Of a DNA stretch of 64,000 nt, positions 1 to 8,768 are shown one piece after another (position 1 is the stretch's first letter; each line of letters starts with the position of its first letter). Under the pieces are notes generated by a model. It made no database searches. It was given only the letters and a program-made list of their open reading frames with translations, and was not told the origin of the DNA. Where the stretch lies: positions 3,896,501 through 3,960,500 of the forward strand of contig NZ_JAUSWJ010000001.1 of assembly GCF_030815145.1 (NCBI RefSeq). The letters run 5' to 3'. Made by a program: the position numbers and the translations under genes. This stretch comes from Kaistia geumhonensis. Lineage in GTDB: Bacteria; Pseudomonadota; Alphaproteobacteria; Rhizobiales; Kaistiaceae.

Positions 1-920
1 GGCGATGCGCCGCCGCGGGCAGCGAGGCGCGCGTCCGTCTCCAGCGCTGCGATGCGCGCGAGAAGCGCCTGCCGGTCGTCATGGGCGGGCGCGGCGGTCG
101 GGGGAGGCAGGGTGGCGGCAGGCGTCCCGGCGAGGCGGGCCTCCAGCATCGCGATCTTGTCGTTCGCCGCGGCAAGCTCGGCGCGCAGCGCATCGGAAGC
201 CGCGTGCGCGGCCTTCAACTCGGCATCGAGCGCCCGGCGGGCCGCGGCGCCGGCTGCGATCTCGCCGAGCGCGGCCTCGCGGCGCATCTGCTCGCCGGCA
301 AGTGTCGCGCGCAATTCCGCAAGCGCCGCCCCTGCAGCCCCGGCCTCCGAGGCCTGTCGGCCGGCGGCGCGGATCTGGTCGCGGAGATTGGCGAGCTCGG
401 TCTCGCGCGCGACCACTTCGAGCTTCTGCGCCTCACGCTCCGCCACGACGGCTTCGAGCTGCCGGCGTGCCGCGTCGAGGCGTGCTTCCATGTCCTGCAT
501 CCGCTTCTCCGCCGTCCTGCCGGCCTCATCGGCTTCGCCGAGCCGTCGCTCGCGCTCGGCGAGGGTTGTCAGGAGTTGGCCCCGTTCGTTCTCGAGACGG
601 CCCATGCCGTCGGCGGCCAGAGACTGCTCCGCCGAGAGATGGGCGATGAGCGCCCGCTTCTCGCCGAGCTCGACCTCGCGGCCGGCGACCCGCTTCTCCA
701 GCTTCTCGATCGTGGTTTCGAGCCGGCGCGTCGACAGCGCGAAATCCGCCCTCAACTGGTCGCGGTCGGCGGCGATCTCGGCCGGCGTCATCGGCAGCGT
801 CATCTCGATGTCGCGACGCGTGAGGCGGACGGCGCGCCGCCAGAAGGGCGGCAGGACGATCAGCGCGGCGAGCCCCGTCGCGAGGCCCCCCAGCGCAACA
901 TACATCGCCGCTTCGATCAC
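1..920 (-). CDS. membrane-anchored coiled-coil protein (C-terminus outside window)
   Basis: Reading leftward from a GTG at 918-920 there is an uninterrupted frame to the window edge (about 306 residues, no stop); an ATG five codons later (903-905) is an alternative start. The first 25 residues form one hydrophobic segment ending in PPFWRR, then from about residue 45 the chain is almost continuous heptad-like helix rich in E, R, A, Q and L (for example LDAARRQLEAVVAEREAQKL). This looks like an inner-membrane anchor with a long cytoplasmic coiled coil. No catalytic motif is visible and I do not recognise a named family. It lies downstream of eipA on the same strand with 131 bases between them. 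A structural or scaffold role is only inference. Confidence 0.7.
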   Translation of the reverse strand, partial: MIEAAMYVALGGLATGLAALIVLPPFWRRAVRLTRRDIEMTLPMTPAEIAADRDQLRADFALSTRRLETTIEKLEKRVAGREVELGEKRALIAHLSAEQSLAADGMGRLENERGQLLTTLAERERRLGEADEAGRTAEKRMQDMEARLDAARRQLEAVVAEREAQKLEVVARETELANLRDQIRAAGRQASEAGAAGAALAELRATLAGEQMRREAALGEIAAGAAARRALDAELKAAHAASDALRAELAAANDKIAMLEARLAGTPAATLPPPTAAPAHDDRQALLARIAALETDARLAARGGAS

Positions 921-1051
921 GCCTTGCTCCGCATCGCGCCCGTCCGGCCATCCGCCTTTCTCCGCATTGGCATTGCCGCGGCGGCGAGTCCAGCCGTGTT
1001 CATCCTAGAGCGAGGTTATCTCCGGAGCGTGAAGACCCGCGAAACCGCGGA

Positions 1052-1642
1052 TCAGAAGGGGTTCCAGGTTTGCTTGTCGGTGAACTTCAGATAGCCGACG
1101 CTGATGCCGAGCCGCGCGCCGACACCCGAGATGATCGGCACGACGAAGATGTTGTTGCGAGATAGAACGGTCGCTCCGACGCCGCCGACCAGATAGGCCG
1201 AGCCGTTGACCCCGACGAAACGGTCGTACATCGCGTTCACCGAGGGCAGGTTGTAGACGAGCATCATGACCTTGGAGCCGTCGCCGCCGAAATCCCAGCC
1301 TATCGACGGACCCTGGAAATAGACCGGGTGCTTGCCGGCATTCTTCGTATAGAGCGTACCTTGGCCGTAGCGGACGCCGGCGATGAGCGCTCCGCTGCCC
1401 TGCTCGCCGAGCACGTAGCCGTTGGGCTGGCCATATTGCGACATCGAGTGTTCGACGACCGATGCGAGCCCGCCGGAGACCTCGCCGAAGAAGGCGCCGC
1501 CCGTCTTGACGATCTCGTCGACGGAATAGTGCTCGCCATCCTGGGTCTGGGCCGATGCCGGAGCAGCGGCGGCGCCGGCCACGAGGATCGCCAGCCCGAC
1601 GAGGGTGGCAAGGAGGCGCAGGAAGGACGCGGGACGGGTCAT
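1052..1642 (-). CDS. eipA: EipA-like periplasmic envelope-integrity protein (DUF1134)
   Basis: A 196-residue protein with an N-terminal signal peptide (basic MTRPASFLR, hydrophobic core, likely cut after APASA near residue 31). The mature part (VDEIVKTGGAFFGEVSGGLA, glycine-rich beta strands, SIGWDFGGDGSKVMMLVYN) matches the DUF1134 family. In Brucella the member EipA is a small periplasmic beta-barrel needed for envelope stress resistance and reported to be under CtrA control. Here it is divergent from chpT and close to ctrA, the same neighbourhood as in Brucella, which supports the call. The start is the ATG before the signal peptide; the frame stays open further upstream through chpT but without signal-peptide logic. 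Confidence 0.85.
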   Translation of the reverse strand: MTRPASFLRLLATLVGLAILVAGAAAAPASAQTQDGEHYSVDEIVKTGGAFFGEVSGGLASVVEHSMSQYGQPNGYVLGEQGSGALIAGVRYGQGTLYTKNAGKHPVYFQGPSIGWDFGGDGSKVMMLVYNLPSVNAMYDRFVGVNGSAYLVGGVGATVLSRNNIFVVPIISGVGARLGISVGYLKFTDKQTWNPF

Positions 1643-1856
1643 CGCATTCACCTCATCGAGACGGTCGCGCGCATCGGGCGAAGCGCGGGAGTGAGCCTGC
1701 CCAATGACGGGGCCGCCGACAAGCAGTGGCTGAAAAAAGCGGCTCAATCGCGGCGCCGCCCGCGACGCGGCGCGGTTGGCATCTCCGGCTTCGCGGTGTA
1801 TCCCCTGTCCCTCAGCGCCGCGCGCGCGATTCGGTTGCGGAGACGGGGGATCGACG

Positions 1857-2510
1857 ATGTCTGAGGCGGCAGAAATCGAGGCGCTCGATCTCGCGGCGCT
1901 GCTGTGCAGCCGTGTCTGCCATGACATCATTTCCCCGGTCGGCGCCATCAACAACGGCCTCGAGGTTCTCGACGAGGAGAACAACGAGGAGATGAAGGCC
2001 TTCGCCTTCGATCTCATCCGCAAGAGCGCTCGGCAGGCGTCCGCCAAGCTGCAATTCGCACGCCTCGCCTTCGGCGCCGCCGGCTCGTCCGGGGCCGAGA
2101 TCGATCTCGGCGATGCCGAAAAGGTCGCGCGCGGCTGGATGGACGGCGAGAAGGCCGAGTTCTCGTGGTCGGCGCCGCAGGCGCTGATGGCGAAGAACCG
2201 CGTCAAGCTGCTGCTCAATCTGGTGCTGCTCGCCGTCGCCGCGGTGCCGCGCGGCGGGCATATCAAGGTGACGGTCTCGGGCGCACCGTCATCGCCCGAC
2301 TTTACCTTCCTCTGCACGGGGCCGAATGCCCGCATCCCGGCCGCGTTCGAGAAGCTGGTGCCCGGCAATCTCGTCGACGTGCATCTTGATGCGCATGCGG
2401 TGCAGCCCTATTACACCGGCCTCCTGGCGCGCGCCTGCCGCATGGATGTCGCGGCCGTGCTGGAGGGCAGCGACATCGTGATCACGGCCAAGAGCCGTCC
2501 GCAGGACTGA
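1857..2510 (+). CDS. chpT: histidine phosphotransferase ChpT
   Basis: A 217-residue cytoplasmic protein. The N-terminal helix carries the phosphoacceptor motif SRVCHDIISPVGAINNGLE with His22, followed by a degenerate histidine-kinase-like ATP-binding fold (NRVKLLLNLVLLAVAAVPRGG) that cannot be expected to bind ATP. ChpT takes phosphate from the hybrid kinase CckA and passes it to CtrA and CpdR. The ATG at 1857 is preceded by a GGGGGA ribosome site at 1845-1850. It is divergent from eipA and convergent with ctrA, a conserved Rhizobiales arrangement. Length and motif fit the family well. Confidence 0.93.
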   Translation: MSEAAEIEALDLAALLCSRVCHDIISPVGAINNGLEVLDEENNEEMKAFAFDLIRKSARQASAKLQFARLAFGAAGSSGAEIDLGDAEKVARGWMDGEKAEFSWSAPQALMAKNRVKLLLNLVLLAVAAVPRGGHIKVTVSGAPSSPDFTFLCTGPNARIPAAFEKLVPGNLVDVHLDAHAVQPYYTGLLARACRMDVAAVLEGSDIVITAKSRPQD

Positions 2511-2664
2511 CCGAAGTCCCCCTTCCGAAGGATCGAAGCGCGGGTCGTCCACAGGACTGATCCCGTTCGTCCGGTCTCGCAACGCACGAGCGTCCCAGAA
2601 GCGCGACGCCCGTTTGTTGCGCCCGGCAAGGGCTCTGCCATTTCCGCTATCGATCGACCGAAAA

Positions 2665-2690
2665 TGCAAAACCCCGCCGGAGCGGGGTTC
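2665..2690 (-). terminator. rho-independent terminator of ctrA
   Basis: A 7-bp stem AACCCCG/CGGGGTT (2670-2676 with 2683-2689) and a 6-base loop. Read on the minus strand it is followed by TTTTGCATTTT, so it should end ctrA transcription. It also separates ctrA from the converging chpT; the 205 bases between the two stop codons hold nothing else that I can see. Confidence 0.7.
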
Positions 2691-2715
2691 GACAGGATTG
2701 GCGGCGGAGACGCCC

Positions 2716-3417
2716 TCAGGCGGTGGCGCGCAACGGCGCTTCGTCGGGCTCGCGCAACACGTAGCCGCGGCCCCAGACCGTCTCGATATAGTTGTGCCCG
2801 TTGGTGGCGTTGGCGAGCTTCTTGCGCAGCTTGCAGATGAAGACGTCGATGATCTTCAGCTCGGGCTCGTCCATGCCGCCATAGAGATGGTTCAGGAACA
2901 TCTCCTTGGTCAGGGTGGTGCCCTTGCGGAGCGAGAGCAGCTCCAGCATCTGGTATTCCTTGCCCGTCAGATGCACGCGGCTGCCGTTCACCTCGACGGT
3001 CTTGGTGTCGAGATTGACGGTCAGGTCGCCGGTGTTGATCACCGACTGGGCATGGCCCTTCGAGCGGCGGACGATGGCGTGGATGCGGGCAACCAGCTCG
3101 TCCTTGTGGAACGGCTTGGTCATGTAGTCGTCGGCGCCGAAGCCGAGGCCGCGGACCTTGTCCTCGATGCCGGCGAGGCCGGAGAGGATCAGGATCGGCG
3201 TCTTGACCTTGGAGAGGCGCAGCGCGCGGAGAACTTCGTAGCCCGACATGTCGGGCAGGTTCAGGTCGAGCAGGATGATGTCGTAATCGTAGAGCTTGCC
3301 GAGATCGACACCCTCTTCGCCGAGATCCGTCGTGTAGACGTTGAAATTCTCGGACTTGAGCATCAGCTCGATGCTCTGCGCCGTAGCGCTGTCGTCCTCG
3401 ATCAGCAGAACTCGCAT
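2716..3417 (-). CDS. ctrA: cell-cycle master response regulator CtrA
   Basis: A 233-residue OmpR-type regulator. The receiver domain (1-120) has the acidic pocket E7/D8/D9, phosphoacceptor D51 in LLDLNLPDM and the switch lysine in MTKPF. The C-terminal winged helix (about 125-228) contains the CtrA hallmark [20 protein letters not shown] and [20 protein letters not shown]. CtrA activates and represses cell-cycle, flagellar and division genes and can block replication initiation. The tail ends RATA, an alanine-type end reminiscent of the ClpXP degron region of Caulobacter CtrA (inference). The ATG at 3417 has a GAGGGG ribosome site about 7 bases upstream; an earlier in-frame ATG at 3492 is less likely because the conserved MRVLLIEDD start matches the family. 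Confidence 0.97.
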   Translation of the reverse strand: MRVLLIEDDSATAQSIELMLKSENFNVYTTDLGEEGVDLGKLYDYDIILLDLNLPDMSGYEVLRALRLSKVKTPILILSGLAGIEDKVRGLGFGADDYMTKPFHKDELVARIHAIVRRSKGHAQSVINTGDLTVNLDTKTVEVNGSRVHLTGKEYQMLELLSLRKGTTLTKEMFLNHLYGGMDEPELKIIDVFICKLRKKLANATNGHNYIETVWGRGYVLREPDEAPLRATA

Positions 3418-3496
3418 ACCAATCCCCTCATTGCCTGTCCTGGGCTCGGCGCTCCGGTCCTTGCGAACCGGCCGCCCTGGGAAGCGGCTCAACCCC

Positions 3497-3537
3497 GATT
3501 CGAAGCCTAACGAACAATGGTTAACAAATTCCGATTC
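3497..3537 (-). promoter_or_regulatory. ctrA control region: GANTC sites and CtrA half-site
   Basis: The 474-base gap 3418-3891 between ctrA and the fliJ-like gene holds no credible gene. It contains GATTC at 3497-3501 and 3533-3537 plus GACTC at 3659-3663, all matches to the CcrM methylation target GANTC. Between the first two lies ATGGTTAA (3517-3524), which on the ctrA strand reads TTAACCAT, a known CtrA half-site. The core sits 80-120 bases upstream of the ctrA start. Known biology: in Caulobacter ctrA is controlled by methylation/GcrA at P1 and by CtrA itself at P2. That this segment does the same is inference. Confidence 0.6.
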
Positions 3538-3891
3538 GCACCCACAAGCGGCCTCGGCGGATGAGGTGGAAATTCCGCCCGGCGCCTGCGTTTGCGGCCG
3601 ATCCGCGCCTTAGGCGCCGATCGGCGCAATTGCACGGATCGCGGTAACCAATTCGTCGGACTCCTCGGTCTAGGATGGCGCGGTTACCGGTTGGGTTTAC
3701 CTCGCCTTAAGCCGTCCTTCGCCATGATTAACGCGAGACGTAAACGAAACGTTAGCGCGGAGCGAAAGGTTTAAGGTTTCGACAAGCGGCTCGTCCCACG
3801 TCGGGAGAGCCGTGCCGCCAGGGGGGCGGCGTTAGTGCGTGTCGCGGAGCGGGTTCCCTGCCGCCCCGGACCGAGGGGAGTTGTGAGTCCG

Positions 3892-4323
3892 ATGAAGTCG
3901 CGTGAGAGTCTCGTTCGGCTGAAGCGTTTCCAGGTCGAGGAGAAACGCCGCCGTGTCCAGCAGATCGAGCTGATGATCGCCGAATTCGAGAAGATGGCGC
4001 GCGATCTCGACGAGCAGATCCGCGTCGAGCAGGAACGCTCCGGCATCCGCGATCAGAACCACTTCGCCTATCCGACCTTCGCCAAGGCGGCGGCGCAGCG
4101 CCGCGACAATCTGAAGGCATCGGCCCAGGAGCTGCAGAGCCAACTCGAAGGCGCGCAGGACGAACTCCTCGCCGCGACGGACGAGTTGCGCAAATACGAG
4201 CTGATGGTCGAGCGGGACCAGGAGCGCGAGCGCGCCTCGCAGCCTGCCGCCGAAGGCCAGGCAGCCGAGGAGCCGGCGCCGCGGCGGGGCCGACCGCTCG
4301 CCGGCGAGCGCCGCAGCGTCTAG
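3892..4323 (+). CDS. fliJ: FliJ-like flagellar export chaperone
   Basis: A 143-residue, highly charged, almost wholly alpha-helical protein (MKSRESLVRLKRFQVEEKRRRVQQIE...), with heptad-like spacing over about residues 5-110 and a disordered Pro/Glu/Arg tail. Length and the N-terminal LVRLKRFQVEEKRR pattern fit FliJ, the coiled-coil stalk of the flagellar type III ATPase FliI. No fliI is present in the window, so the assignment rests on sequence style and on its position divergent from ctrA, which controls flagellar genes. ATG 3892 was chosen, with GAGGGGAG at 3873-3880; an in-frame GTG at 3883 is too close to that site. Confidence 0.65.
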   Translation: MKSRESLVRLKRFQVEEKRRRVQQIELMIAEFEKMARDLDEQIRVEQERSGIRDQNHFAYPTFAKAAAQRRDNLKASAQELQSQLEGAQDELLAATDELRKYELMVERDQERERASQPAAEGQAAEEPAPRRGRPLAGERRSV

Positions 4324-4345
4324 CTCTCCCGCTGCCTCTTCTCTT

Positions 4346-4972
4346 TTACCGGCCCGCTTTCGGGTCGATCAGCGGCACATGCGGGCCCGCCTCGCGCGGA
4401 AGGTGCCCCTCGAGGCGAGGATCTTTCGCGAGTTCGATCGCCATCTTCCACGGCCGAAAGCCCATCTTCCGGTAAAAGGGTAGGGCGGCCGGATGGTCGA
4501 AATGGCAGGTGTGCAGCCAGACCCGCTCGGCCCCCGCCGCGAAGGATATGTCCAGCACATGCGACATGAGGGCGCTCGCGGCGCCCGTTCCCGTCGTTTC
4601 CTCGACGACGCCGAACATGGCGACCTCGATATCGGCGCCGTCCCGCTCGGCCTGGAGTTCCGCGAGCCCGACCGGCTCGCCGTCCTTTACGAGGAAGAGC
4701 ACGCGCGCGCCGTCGGCCGTCAGCTTGGCCCGGAGTTCTGCCTCCGGCATGCGGGCCCGCTCGAACCACAGCCAGCGCTCGCCGATCCTGCGGTAAAGCG
4801 CGCGATAGGCCGCTAGCTCGATTGGATCCTGCTCCACGACGGTGAAGCCGGCGGGAAGCGGCGCCGAGCGTCCCCCGTCGCGGGCGTTCAGCTCGAGATA
4901 GGTGACCACGTCGGCGATATAGCCGGGCGGAAGGTCGGTATAGCCATCGAGCAAGAGAGGGATTGTCGGCAT
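4346..4972 (-). CDS. GNAT family N-acetyltransferase
   Basis: A 208-residue protein with a GNAT fold. The acetyl-CoA-binding segment is in the middle (VAMFGVVEETTGTGAASALMSHVL, around residues 115-140), followed by the typical beta strand and helix RVWLHTCHFDHPAALPFYRKMGFRPW. The substrate cannot be inferred. Its start codon shares one base with the stop of the upstream DUF3572 gene (TGATG), so the two are probably co-translated. Immediately downstream is the end of the convergent fliJ-like gene. Confidence 0.85.
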   Translation of the reverse strand: MPTIPLLLDGYTDLPPGYIADVVTYLELNARDGGRSAPLPAGFTVVEQDPIELAAYRALYRRIGERWLWFERARMPEAELRAKLTADGARVLFLVKDGEPVGLAELQAERDGADIEVAMFGVVEETTGTGAASALMSHVLDISFAAGAERVWLHTCHFDHPAALPFYRKMGFRPWKMAIELAKDPRLEGHLPREAGPHVPLIDPKAGR

Positions 4973-5265
4973 CAGTCCAGAATCTCGCGGTCAAGGAGAT
5001 AGCGCGCGGCGGCGATAAGCGTCGGGCGAACATTCTCGCGCGCGGCGAAGACGAGGAGAAGCGGCTCGTTCTCCATGAAATACTCCAGCACGGCCGCGAG
5101 GAATCCGGGATCGGCCGCGGCGCTGCGCAGCATCTCGGGACCGATACCGGTCAGCGCCAGGAAGCGGCCGAGCTCCTCCGGCTCGCCGGCCAGGAAGGCG
5201 AGGGCGCGGATCGCCAGCGCCTCGGCGCCTTCGATCGTCATCGGCGGCTCCCGGTCGCGGATCAT
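4972..5265 (-). CDS. DUF3572 small helical protein
   Basis: A 97-residue protein, MIRDREPPMTIEGAEALAIRAL followed by FLAGEPEELGRFLALTGIGPEMLRSAA and ending LIAAARYLLDREILD. The pattern matches DUF3572, a short all-helical family found beside divK in many Rhizobiales; function unknown. No signal peptide or membrane segment. An internal ATG (MTIEGAE, nine codons later) is an alternative start. It is divergent from divK; the 130-base gap has a GANTC site (GAATC, 5285-5289) and a TTAA, so cell-cycle control of either gene is possible but not shown. Confidence 0.75.
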   Translation of the reverse strand: MIRDREPPMTIEGAEALAIRALAFLAGEPEELGRFLALTGIGPEMLRSAAADPGFLAAVLEYFMENEPLLLVFAARENVRPTLIAAARYLLDREILD

Positions 5266-5395
5266 GCATTTCCCTTTCCGAAACGAATCGTCGCTAGAAC
5301 TTAAGCCGAATACCACCAAACGGTCGGCCGGTGGCCGACTGCCCCCTGAGGAGCCGCGCGCCGGGACGACCGGACCCGGTGGAGGCTGAGTTCGG

Positions 5396-5767
5396 ATGGC
5401 GAAGACCGTACTGGTCGTGGAAGACAACGAGCTGAACATGAAGCTCTTCCACGATCTGCTCGAAGCGCATGGATACAACATCATCCAGACCCGCAACGGC
5501 CTGGAAGCGCTGGATCTCGCCCGCCGCCACCGCCCCGATCTGATCCTCATGGACATCCAGCTTCCGGAGGTCTCCGGCCTCGAGGTGACCAAGTGGATCA
5601 AGGAGGATGACGAGCTTCGCGCCATCCCGATCATCGCCGTCACCGCGTTTGCGATGAAGGGCGACGAAGAGCGGATCAGGCAGGGAGGCTGCGAGGCCTA
5701 TCTTTCCAAGCCGATCTCGGTGACCAAGTTCATCGAGACCGTGAAGGCCTATCTGGGAGACGCCTGA
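5396..5767 (+). CDS. divK: cell-cycle response regulator DivK
   Basis: A 123-residue single-domain receiver with no output domain. Acidic pocket E9/D10, phosphoacceptor D53 in [13 protein letters not shown], conserved Thr/Ala in [11 protein letters not shown] and Lys in YLSKPI. In Caulobacter and Brucella, DivK is phosphorylated by PleC/DivJ-type kinases and acts on DivL-CckA to lower CtrA activity. Its TGA overlaps the ATG of pleD by one base, so the two are translated as an operon, a conserved alphaproteobacterial pair. Confidence 0.95.
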   Translation: MAKTVLVVEDNELNMKLFHDLLEAHGYNIIQTRNGLEALDLARRHRPDLILMDIQLPEVSGLEVTKWIKEDDELRAIPIIAVTAFAMKGDEERIRQGGCEAYLSKPISVTKFIETVKAYLGDA

Positions 5768-7140
5768 TGACCGCCCGCGTCCTCGTCGTCGACGACCAGC
5801 CGGCGAACATCAAGCTGCTCGAGGCGATGCTGAACGCCGAATATTTCGAGGTCGTGACGGCGTCGAACGGTCCGGAGGCGCTTGCCGTCTGCGCGCGCGG
5901 GCTCTGCGATCTCGTGCTGCTCGACGTCATGATGCCCGGCATGGACGGGTTCGAGGTGTGCAGGCGGCTGAAGCAGAATCCGCAGACCGCCCAGCTTCCC
6001 GTCATCATCGTCACCGCTCTCGACCAGCCCTCCGATCGCCTGAAGGGCCTCGAGGCCGGCGCCGACGACTTCCTGACCAAGCCGATCAACGAGCTGGCGC
6101 TTATCACGCGGGTGAAAAGCCTCGTCCGCCTGAAGACGCTGACCGACCAGCTGATGGTGCGTGCCTCGGCGTCGAGCGAGCTCGGCATGACAGATCCGTT
6201 CGACGGCGCCGTCGCCTCCGGCGATCACGGCCGCATCCTCCTCGTCGAGGACAAGCCTTCGCGGCGCAGCCGCATCGTCGAGGGCCTCGCCGAGGCCGGG
6301 CACCGTGTCGATGCCGAGAGCGACCCGCAGGAGGCGCTGTTCCGGATCGCCGAGGGTCCCTATGACCTCGTGATCGTCAGCCTCGATCTCGACGGGTTCG
6401 ACGGGCTGCGGCTGTGCTCGCAGATCCGCTCGCTGGAGCGAACGAGGCTCCTGCCGATTCTCGTCGTTGCACAGGCGGACGAGACGCATCGCCTGGTGCG
6501 CGGTCTCGATCTCGGTGTGAACGACTACCTGCTGGCGCCGATCGACCGCAACGAGATGCTGGCCCGGGTGCGCACGCAGGTGCGCCGCAGCCGCTTCATG
6601 GAGCGGCTGCGCGACAACGTGCATCTCACCATGGAGATGGCGATCACCGACGGGCTCACCGGCCTGCACAATCGCCGTTATCTGGAACGCCATCTCGCCG
6701 GCCTTGTCGACCAGGCCGCGCAGCGCCAGCGGCCGCTCTCGGTGCTGCTGCTGGACATCGATTTCTTCAAGTCGGTCAACGACACCCATGGCCACGACGC
6801 CGGCGACGATGTGCTGCGGGAGTTCTCGCGCCGCGTCCGCCGCACCGTGCGCAGCATGGACCTCGTCTGCCGGCTCGGCGGCGAGGAATTCGTCGTGGTG
6901 ATGCCGGACACCGAGAGCCGGATCGCTGAGATGGTCGGCGAGCGGATTCGCGAGCGGATCGCCGCGCAGCCCTTCCTGATCGAGGGCGGCGAGCGGCAGC
7001 TGGCCGTCACCGTCTCGATCGGCCTCTCGGCCCGCTCGGGTCGCGGCGATACGCCGGAGACGCTGCTGCGCCGGGCCGACGAGGCGCTCTATCGCGCCAA
7101 GCGCGAGGGACGCAACCGCGTCGCTGCCGCGGTCGCCTGA
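5767..7140 (+). CDS. pleD: diguanylate cyclase response regulator PleD
   Basis: 457 residues: a first receiver domain (1-120, phosphoacceptor D53 in LVLLDVMMPGMDG), a second receiver-like domain (about 155-275) and a C-terminal GGDEF domain (about 285-455). The catalytic signature is GGEEF and the inhibitory c-di-GMP I-site RSMD lies five residues before it, so an active, feedback-inhibited cyclase is expected. The second receiver is degenerate: LVIVSLDLDGFDG has Ser where the phospho-Asp should be, as expected for the dimerisation-adaptor domain of PleD. It follows divK in the same operon. Confidence 0.95.
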   Translation: MTARVLVVDDQPANIKLLEAMLNAEYFEVVTASNGPEALAVCARGLCDLVLLDVMMPGMDGFEVCRRLKQNPQTAQLPVIIVTALDQPSDRLKGLEAGADDFLTKPINELALITRVKSLVRLKTLTDQLMVRASASSELGMTDPFDGAVASGDHGRILLVEDKPSRRSRIVEGLAEAGHRVDAESDPQEALFRIAEGPYDLVIVSLDLDGFDGLRLCSQIRSLERTRLLPILVVAQADETHRLVRGLDLGVNDYLLAPIDRNEMLARVRTQVRRSRFMERLRDNVHLTMEMAITDGLTGLHNRRYLERHLAGLVDQAAQRQRPLSVLLLDIDFFKSVNDTHGHDAGDDVLREFSRRVRRTVRSMDLVCRLGGEEFVVVMPDTESRIAEMVGERIRERIAAQPFLIEGGERQLAVTVSIGLSARSGRGDTPETLLRRADEALYRAKREGRNRVAAAVA

Positions 7141-7164
7141 CGGACCGCTTTCAGATCGACAAAA

Positions 7165-7191
7165 GAAAAAGGCGCCGCGAAGCGGCGCCTT
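7165..7191 (-). terminator. terminator between pleD and rpmG
   Basis: A 10-bp perfect stem AAGGCGCCGC/GCGGCGCCTT (7169-7178 with 7182-7191), loop GAA. On the minus strand it is followed by TTTTTCTTTT, a good U-tract, so it terminates rpmG; the plus-strand side lacks a T-run but the hairpin may also slow pleD readthrough. Confidence 0.75.
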
Positions 7192-7218
7192 GAACCGTCC
7201 AGCCTTGCGGCGACGGGC

Positions 7219-7386
7219 TTACTTGATCTTGGCCTCGCGGAACTCGACATGCTTGCGAGCAACCGGGTCGTACTTCTTAACCGAGAACTTTTCGGTCATG
7301 GTGCGCGAGTTCTTCTTCGTGACGTAGAAGAAGCCGGTGTCGGCCGAGCTGACGAGCCGGATCTTGATGGTGGTGGCCTTGGCCAT
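7219..7386 (-). CDS. rpmG: 50S ribosomal protein L33
   Basis: A 55-residue basic protein, [20 protein letters not shown] followed by [21 protein letters not shown] and ending [10 protein letters not shown]. This is the cysteine-free L33 form usual in Proteobacteria. It belongs to the large ribosomal subunit near the E site. Monocistronic with its own terminator. Open reading frame continues upstream without any ribosomal meaning, so the MAKAT start is clear. Confidence 0.96.
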   Translation of the reverse strand: MAKATTIKIRLVSSADTGFFYVTKKNSRTMTEKFSVKKYDPVARKHVEFREAKIK

Positions 7387-7496
7387 GGCGAACCTCTGCA
7401 TGCAGCCGGCCGGGACGAGCCCCGCCAGCGGTAAATGTGGGCGCACCCTACGGATATGAAGCCGAAAGTCAAGGAAAGTCGGCGCCAAATCCGCGG

Positions 7497-8672
7497 TCAA
7501 TGTCCGGCGCGGCGAATGCGGGTGAGGACAAGAAACAGATAGGCGACGAAGAACACCGCCAGCGCTGCCTCGAAGCCGTGCGGGTCGAGGACGTCCATCG
7601 CCCCGCCGATCGTCGCTGGCCCCACGAGTCCCCCGAGCGAATAACAGAAGATGAAGGCGGCGTTGGCCGCGGCGAGGTCGGCGCCGGAGAATCGGGCGCC
7701 GAGATGGGCGAGGCCGACGGTGTAAAGCGAGCCGACGATCCCGCCCCAGAGGCCGAGCGTCAGCATGAAGGGCCAGAACGAGGCCGAGACCAGCGGCAGC
7801 AGCAGGGTGCCGGCAAGGCCCACCAGGGCGATGCCGAACAGAAGCTTGCGCCGGTCGACCCGGTCCGAAAGGAGGCCCATCGGCATCTGCAGGAGGATGT
7901 TGCCGATCGTCGCCGCGATTCCGAGCAGGATGACGGTGTCGCGGTCGTGCCCGACGCGCTGGCCGTAGAGCGGCAGTAGCGAGAAGGCGCCGCTCTCCAC
8001 GACGCCGAACAGCAGCGAGGCGCCGGTCGCGGCCGGCGCCAGGAAGAGGAAGCGCCTGAACGACCCTCCCGCATGATGGGAGAGCTTCGGCGCGACGCCC
8101 ATGCCGATAAGGACGGGCAGCGTACCGAGGAGCAGCACCGCGCTGCCCGTCAGGAACGGCGTGAAACCGCGCGTGCCGGTCAGCGTCAGGATCGCAGGCC
8201 CGAGCGCGAAGCCGGCCGAGAGCACGGTCGCATAGATGCCCATGATGATGCCGCGGCGCTCGGGCGGGGCAGCGCTCGAGATCCAGAACTCGGACAGCAC
8301 GAAGGTGACGGTGAGCGCGGCGCCTGCGACGAGGCGGAGCGGGAACCACAGCCAGAAGGGCGACAGGAAGAAGACCGGCAGGCAGATCGCCAGCACGCCG
8401 ATGGAGAGCGCCAGCAACGGTCCCGTGCCGACGCGGCCCGCGAGGCGAGGGATGAACGGCGTGATCGCCAGCGAGGCTAGGCCCCAGAAGGCCGTGTTGA
8501 GGCCGATCCAGGTGGAGGAAATGCCGCGATCCTCGAGCGTCAGCGCGAGAAGCGGCAGTGTGATGGAAAAGCCGAGACCGACGGCTGCGATCGAGCCGAT
8601 CGCCGCAACGAGGCCGGTGATACCGCCGCCGGACGCGCCCGGCGCCTCGCCGCGCAATGCTTCGCTTGTCAT
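7497..8672 (-). CDS. MFS transporter (YcaD-like)
   Basis: A 391-residue protein with about 12 hydrophobic segments and the two-lobed MFS layout. Typical short loops are visible: [12 protein letters not shown] after TM2, [14 protein letters not shown] between TM4 and TM5, and [14 protein letters not shown] between the later helices (the repeated MFS loop motif). The pattern [21 protein letters not shown] resembles the YcaD group; the substrate is unknown. The ATG at 8672 follows AGGCGAGG; a longer frame to 8738 lacks a membrane-protein character. 96 bases separate it from the DUF983 gene upstream on the same strand. Confidence 0.85.
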   Translation of the reverse strand: MTSEALRGEAPGASGGGITGLVAAIGSIAAVGLGFSITLPLLALTLEDRGISSTWIGLNTAFWGLASLAITPFIPRLAGRVGTGPLLALSIGVLAICLPVFFLSPFWLWFPLRLVAGAALTVTFVLSEFWISSAAPPERRGIIMGIYATVLSAGFALGPAILTLTGTRGFTPFLTGSAVLLLGTLPVLIGMGVAPKLSHHAGGSFRRFLFLAPAATGASLLFGVVESGAFSLLPLYGQRVGHDRDTVILLGIAATIGNILLQMPMGLLSDRVDRRKLLFGIALVGLAGTLLLPLVSASFWPFMLTLGLWGGIVGSLYTVGLAHLGARFSGADLAAANAAFIFCYSLGGLVGPATIGGAMDVLDPHGFEAALAVFFVAYLFLVLTRIRRAGH

Positions 8673-8768
8673 CGCCTCGCCTTTCAGGGCAGGGAAAACG
8701 GGAAGGCGCTGGGGCAGCGGACAGAGCCGCGGCCACACCTTCCGCGCGATGCGCGTTGCTTGCAGCCG

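Noticed and set aside
1643-2368. N-terminal extension of EipA by about 240 codons
   Set aside because: It would cover chpT on the other strand and put the signal peptide in the middle of the protein.
3700-3780. TTAA motifs upstream of the fliJ-like gene as a CtrA box
   Set aside because: TTAA at 3707, 3728 and 3771 are not spaced by seven bases, so the consensus is not met.
5281-5310. CtrA box before divK
   Set aside because: Only a single TTAA (5301-5304) without a partner; the GAATC at 5285-5289 is kept as a note only.
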